DNA of 64,000 nucleotides, taken from contig JBGQAK010000005.1 in assembly GCA_041494245.1 (NCBI GenBank), positions 1 through 64,000 on the forward strand, in the 5' to 3' direction. Of the stretch, positions 61,123-64,000 are shown piece by piece; the first letter of the stretch is position 1; each line of letters opens with the position of its first letter. Source of the stretch: RBG-13-68-16 sp041494245 (GTDB lineage: Bacteria; Acidobacteriota; Thermoanaerobaculia; Thermoanaerobaculales; Thermoanaerobaculaceae). The position numbers and the translations under genes are program-made. Under the pieces are notes generated by a model, which did not search any database, was not told the origin of the DNA, and saw nothing but the letters and a program-made list of their open reading frames with translations.

Positions 61123-62358
61123 TTATCTGTGGGTTACGGGAGAAGCGAATTGCCAGGGGTCCTGCACGTGGCAGGCAGCGCCGTTCTTGGCGATGTACTC
61201 CTGGTGGTACTCCTCGGCGGGCCAGAACGTCTTCGCGGGCTCGACCTGGGTGACGATCTTCCGGCCGGCGTAGCGGTTGCTCGCCTGCAGCTCGGCGATA
61301 TACGCCTCGGCCTCGCGCTTCTGCTCGTCGTTGACGTACCAGATCCCAGACCTGTACTGGGACCCGAAGTCCGGTCCCTGCCGGTTGAGCTGGGTCGGGT
61401 CGTGCATCACGAAGAACGCCTCCAGGAGGCGCCTGTACGTGATCTTGCGCGGGTCGAACACCACCTTCACGGTCTCGGCGTGCCCGGTCGTGTTCGAGCA
61501 CACCTGCTTGTAGGTCGGGTGGTCCACGTGCCCCTGCATGTAGCCGCTGATTGCGTCGATCACCCCCGGCCCCCGGCGGAAGTAGTGCTCCACGCCCCAG
61601 AAGCACCCTCCGGCGAAGTACGCCACCTCGTTTCTTGCAGCGTGTCCCTCGGAATTCGCGGCTTGGCCTTCGACCTTCGCGGGCAGGCTCTCGGGAGGTA
61701 GAGCCGCGCCCTTCTCGTAGAACTTCAAGGCGGCCGAGTTGAGACAATGGCGCTCCCCGGTGGGCGGCGGGCCGTCCTCGAACACGTGCCCGAGGTGGGA
61801 GCCGCAGCGCGCGCATAGGATCTCGGTGCGCACCATGAGGAGGCTGGCGTCCACCTTCCTGATGATGTGGTCCGCGTCGAACGGCCGGTAGAAGCTCGGC
61901 CACCCCGTGCCCGAGTTGAACTTGTGCTGGGACGAGAACAGCGGCAGCCCGCAGACCACGCACACGTAGGTACCATCCTTGTGGTTATCGAGGAGGTTGC
62001 CGCAGAACGCTGGTTCTGTCCCGGCCTTCTGCGTGATCCTGTACGCCTCGGGGTCGAGCTTCGCGGTAAGCTTCGCCACCTGTTCGCGCGAAAGCGGCGT
62101 GATGTCGTAACCGGACTTGGAGTATCGGGGTGTCATCGAACCGTTCCTCTCCTGCGCGTGGGTGGGCTCTGACGCGGCTGCCGATGCCGCAGCCGGCCCG
62201 CCCATGCGCGCGACCAGCGAACTCGCCAGAAAGACGCCTGCCATCACCACGGCGAACGCCACGACCAGCGGAAGAACCCTGGAACCGCTCATGCCCTTGA
62301 GAAGCCCCGCGAGAGCATTGTCATTCCGGGGCAGCAGACTACGTGATCCGTGTGTCAT
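61123..62358 (-). CDS. msrBA: Methionine sulfoxide reductase B-A fusion, membrane-anchored
   Basis: A 411-residue bifunctional repair enzyme for both methionine-sulfoxide epimers. An N-terminal signal anchor (about 28-50) places it in the periplasm. MsrB (about 75-205) has two zinc CxxC pairs ('CVVC', 'CARC') and a catalytic 'RHCLNSAALKF'. MsrA (about 235-395) has the catalytic 'GGCFWGVEHYF'. MsrB preceding MsrA reverses the PilB order. ATG 62358 is chosen because GGGGAG lies six bases upstream; an ATG two codons earlier overlaps that site. Electron donor domains are absent. Confidence 0.94.
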   Translation of the reverse strand: MTHGSRSLLPRNDNALAGLLKGMSGSRVLPLVVAFAVVMAGVFLASSLVARMGGPAAASAAASEPTHAQERNGSMTPRYSKSGYDITPLSREQVAKLTAKLDPEAYRITQKAGTEPAFCGNLLDNHKDGTYVCVVCGLPLFSSQHKFNSGTGWPSFYRPFDADHIIRKVDASLLMVRTEILCARCGSHLGHVFEDGPPPTGERHCLNSAALKFYEKGAALPPESLPAKVEGQAANSEGHAARNEVAYFAGGCFWGVEHYFRRGPGVIDAISGYMQGHVDHPTYKQVCSNTTGHAETVKVVFDPRKITYRRLLEAFFVMHDPTQLNRQGPDFGSQYRSGIWYVNDEQKREAEAYIAELQASNRYAGRKIVTQVEPAKTFWPAEEYHQEYIAKNGAACHVQDPWQFASPVTHR

Positions 62359-62440
62359 GTGCATCTCCCCCCGTCGCCTCGGAATATGCCTGACCCGTGC
62401 GGAACGTTACGGGCGTAAAGACGGCGCCGAAAGGGGCGCC

Positions 62441-63394
62441 CTATCGGGGGTACGCGACGAGGGCGAGCGGAACCTTGCGCCACCCGCGCCACGCCTTACG
62501 CGCGCCGGAGGCGTCGGTCAGCGCGAGCTGGGCAGAGATGCCGCCGTCGAGCATCATCGCCTGCCGGCACCCGATCGCACCGAGGATCGCCGCCATCTCG
62601 GGGACCGTCGGGCCGAAGGGGAGAGAGCCGAGCGCATCGCCGGCCGCGGCGAAGCGGGTGATGGCAAGGACGATCCGGCCGTCGCGCAGCTCGCCCACCG
62701 CGAGACGGGCGTCGCGGTGCGCGAGGTCCACGCCGAGCCCGGGTTGGGTGAGCTGTTGCGGGACCTCGCCGTCGCCGCGCAGGAGGACCGGGTACGACTG
62801 AAACGCCTCCACGACCGGGCCGCTGCCCGGGGCGGGTATCTCCGTCAGCGGCACGAACCGCACACGGCCGTCGGCGAGGATGGCGAACGCCGCGGAAAGG
62901 CGCCCCGGTCCCGGGGGCTGCTCGACCTGCCCGCGACGGACGAGCCATCCCCAGGGCTGGCCGCCCGTGAACTGCCCGGCATTCACACCGAGCACCGCGT
63001 TTCCCGGCAGGTCGTCGAGCGACCACTCCGCGAGCGTCCCCGCCTCGCTGCTCGCCTCCACCAGCTCCATGCGGAGGCGCGAGGGGTCGAGGCGGGCAAG
63101 GACGACCTGCAGGCGCCAGGCCTCGCCGGTTCCGCCGAGCTCCAGCTCGGCCCACTCCGTCCCCGCGGCGGCCGGACGCCACGCGATGACCCCTACGACG
63201 GTGGGGTCGGGGGCCGGCCACGACGACGGCGCTCGCCCCGAGGCCCACCAGGTGACCCACTTCCCGCCGGCGAACACCTGCAGCTCCGACTCGGGCAGGC
63301 CAGCGGCCAGCGAGGCGCCCGCGGCCAGAGCGAGTGCGCACGCGGCCACGAGCGCCACGCGCATCAGTAGAGGGTTCAACCCCCGAGCGTGCAC
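62441..63394 (-). CDS. Exported phosphodiester glycosidase-like (NAGPA) protein
   Basis: A 317-residue protein with a signal peptide (about residues 11-31, 'MRVALVAACALALAAGASLA'). The NAGPA domain is recognised by 'NAVLGVNAGQF' and 'QAMMLDGGISAQLAL' (the DGG motif). Homologues remove sugar caps from phosphodiester-linked glycans. Start is uncertain: GTG 63394 has GAG six bases upstream and lies 6 bp after the preceding gene; ATG 63364 is a fair alternative. Confidence 0.82.
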   Translation of the reverse strand: MHARGLNPLLMRVALVAACALALAAGASLAAGLPESELQVFAGGKWVTWWASGRAPSSWPAPDPTVVGVIAWRPAAAGTEWAELELGGTGEAWRLQVVLARLDPSRLRMELVEASSEAGTLAEWSLDDLPGNAVLGVNAGQFTGGQPWGWLVRRGQVEQPPGPGRLSAAFAILADGRVRFVPLTEIPAPGSGPVVEAFQSYPVLLRGDGEVPQQLTQPGLGVDLAHRDARLAVGELRDGRIVLAITRFAAAGDALGSLPFGPTVPEMAAILGAIGCRQAMMLDGGISAQLALTDASGARKAWRGWRKVPLALVAYPR

Positions 63395-63400
63395 CGGAGC

Positions 63401-64000
63401 TCAGCGCTTGTTGGGGTACATCGCCTTGGTGAACGCCTCGCAGCGCGGCTGCAGCACCGCGACCTCGCTCGCCGAGTAGACGAAGAACACCGGTCCCTCA
63501 CCCTTGATCTTGACGCCGTTCGCGCCCGGGGTCATCGGGTCGGCGAAACAAAACGGCGTGATGCGCTCCCTGAGGATCGCGTACTGGCGGTCCGTGAAGC
63601 CGTTGCTCTTGGCCGCTTCCACCTGGGCCCCGCGCAGTTCGCTGCCGACGTCGGGCTTGGTGTAGGTCTTGTTCGGGTCCGGCCCGCAGGCCTTCATCAT
63701 GGAGGCCTCCATCTTCGCCGTCGCGGCCTTCGCAGCCTTCGCGCTGGCCGCCGGGTCCTTCGAATTCCCTGATATGGCCCGGATGTTAGCCTCCATGAGC
63801 TGCTGGAACTCGGGGGTCATCATCACACCCATCTGGCACTGTTGGTACTCCTCCTTGGTCTTCGTCGCCTTGGGTACCGGCTTGGCGGCCTGGGCGGCGA
63901 TCTCCTTGCGCGCGGCCTCGTACGCGGCGAGCGCCTTGACGAACCGATCGAGCGTCCCCGGCGTCATCTCCAGCACCTCCTCGTCGAACTCCGGACTCGC
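63401..64000 (-). CDS. Hypothetical protein, 5' end beyond the window
   Basis: The frame is open to the end of the window, so the start is missing; about 199 residues are seen. The N-terminal part is Ala/Lys-rich helix ('AAYEAARKEIAAQAAKPVPK'), followed by 'CQMGVMMTPEFQQLMEANIR' and 'RQYAILRERITPFCFADP'. Four cysteines may form disulfides, which suggests an exported protein. I do not recognise it. It probably forms an operon with the downstream NAGPA gene (6-bp gap). Confidence 0.65.
   Translation of the reverse strand, partial: ASPEFDEEVLEMTPGTLDRFVKALAAYEAARKEIAAQAAKPVPKATKTKEEYQQCQMGVMMTPEFQQLMEANIRAISGNSKDPAASAKAAKAATAKMEASMMKACGPDPNKTYTKPDVGSELRGAQVEAAKSNGFTDRQYAILRERITPFCFADPMTPGANGVKIKGEGPVFFVYSASEVAVLQPRCEAFTKAMYPNKR

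Noticed and set aside
1..64000. tRNA, rRNA genes and CRISPR arrays
   Set aside because: None of the intergenic spaces shows a cloverleaf-like sequence, rRNA blocks or regularly spaced identical repeats.

Overview
The window is a G+C-rich, gene-dense bacterial chromosome segment. The gene content suggests an Acidobacteriota-type heterotroph, possibly near Thermoanaerobaculia. The reasons are two DUF2911 exported proteins, Tat-exported amidases, a penicillin-acylase-like hydrolase, secreted peptidases of families M3, M14 and M55, a Ser/Thr kinase with a TolB-like domain and TPRs, a DUF4097 protein, and a decayed tricorn-protease start. This placement is an inference from gene families; no rRNA, tRNA or CRISPR was seen.

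Layout. 1-6.4 kb: a DedA membrane protein, an AlaX-type alanyl-tRNA editing protein and arginyl-tRNA synthetase, all on the minus strand, with three copies of an intergenic repeat whose main hairpin changes symmetrically between copies; then a PilZ protein. 6.4-14 kb: a Tat amidase; an operon of PIG-L deacetylase, one-helix microprotein and Na+/solute symporter; a DUF2911 protein; a tricorn-protease fragment. 14-17 kb: a tandem PilZ protein, a rhomboid-like protein, a DinB protein and a 182-bp MITE-like element. 17-22.6 kb: a three-gene signalling cluster made of a six-helix hybrid histidine kinase, a PilZ-methyltransferase fusion of the PhcB family, and a receiver-histidine kinase. It resembles Ralstonia phcBSR quorum sensing in both gene content and domain architecture and is the most interesting system here.

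22.7-38 kb: penicillin acylase, AlkD-like DNA repair protein, second Tat amidase, broken TPR lipoprotein, Zn alcohol dehydrogenase, DUF1858 protein, Ser/Thr kinase, M3 peptidase, DUF4097 protein, an EF-Tu domain-2-like protein, a Nudix hydrolase and a PQQ-blade protein. 38-42 kb: a PAS-AraC regulator divergent from a glycyl-radical activase and a HypD-like glycyl radical enzyme, which implies anaerobic amino-acid (hydroxyproline) metabolism. 42-50 kb: a secreted metallopeptidase pair, a GNAT-like large protein, a thioesterase, an isochorismatase-like hydrolase, a multiheme cytochrome c and Ada. 50-54 kb: a GspA/ExeA-like ATPase with a GspB-like partner, a DDAH-like amidinohydrolase and an M55 D-aminopeptidase. 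54-64 kb: a large two-component-type propeller sensor ending in a SpoIIE phosphatase, bracketed by a 69-bp direct repeat of a peptidase tail; then an M14 carboxypeptidase, a second DUF2911 protein, an MsrB-MsrA fusion, a phosphodiester-glycosidase-like protein and a partial gene.

Taken together, the genes describe a peptide- and amide-scavenging, surface-signalling bacterium with periplasmic oxidative repair, multiheme electron transfer and an oxygen-sensitive radical pathway. There is much local genome decay: three to four gene remnants and two kinds of small repeat.
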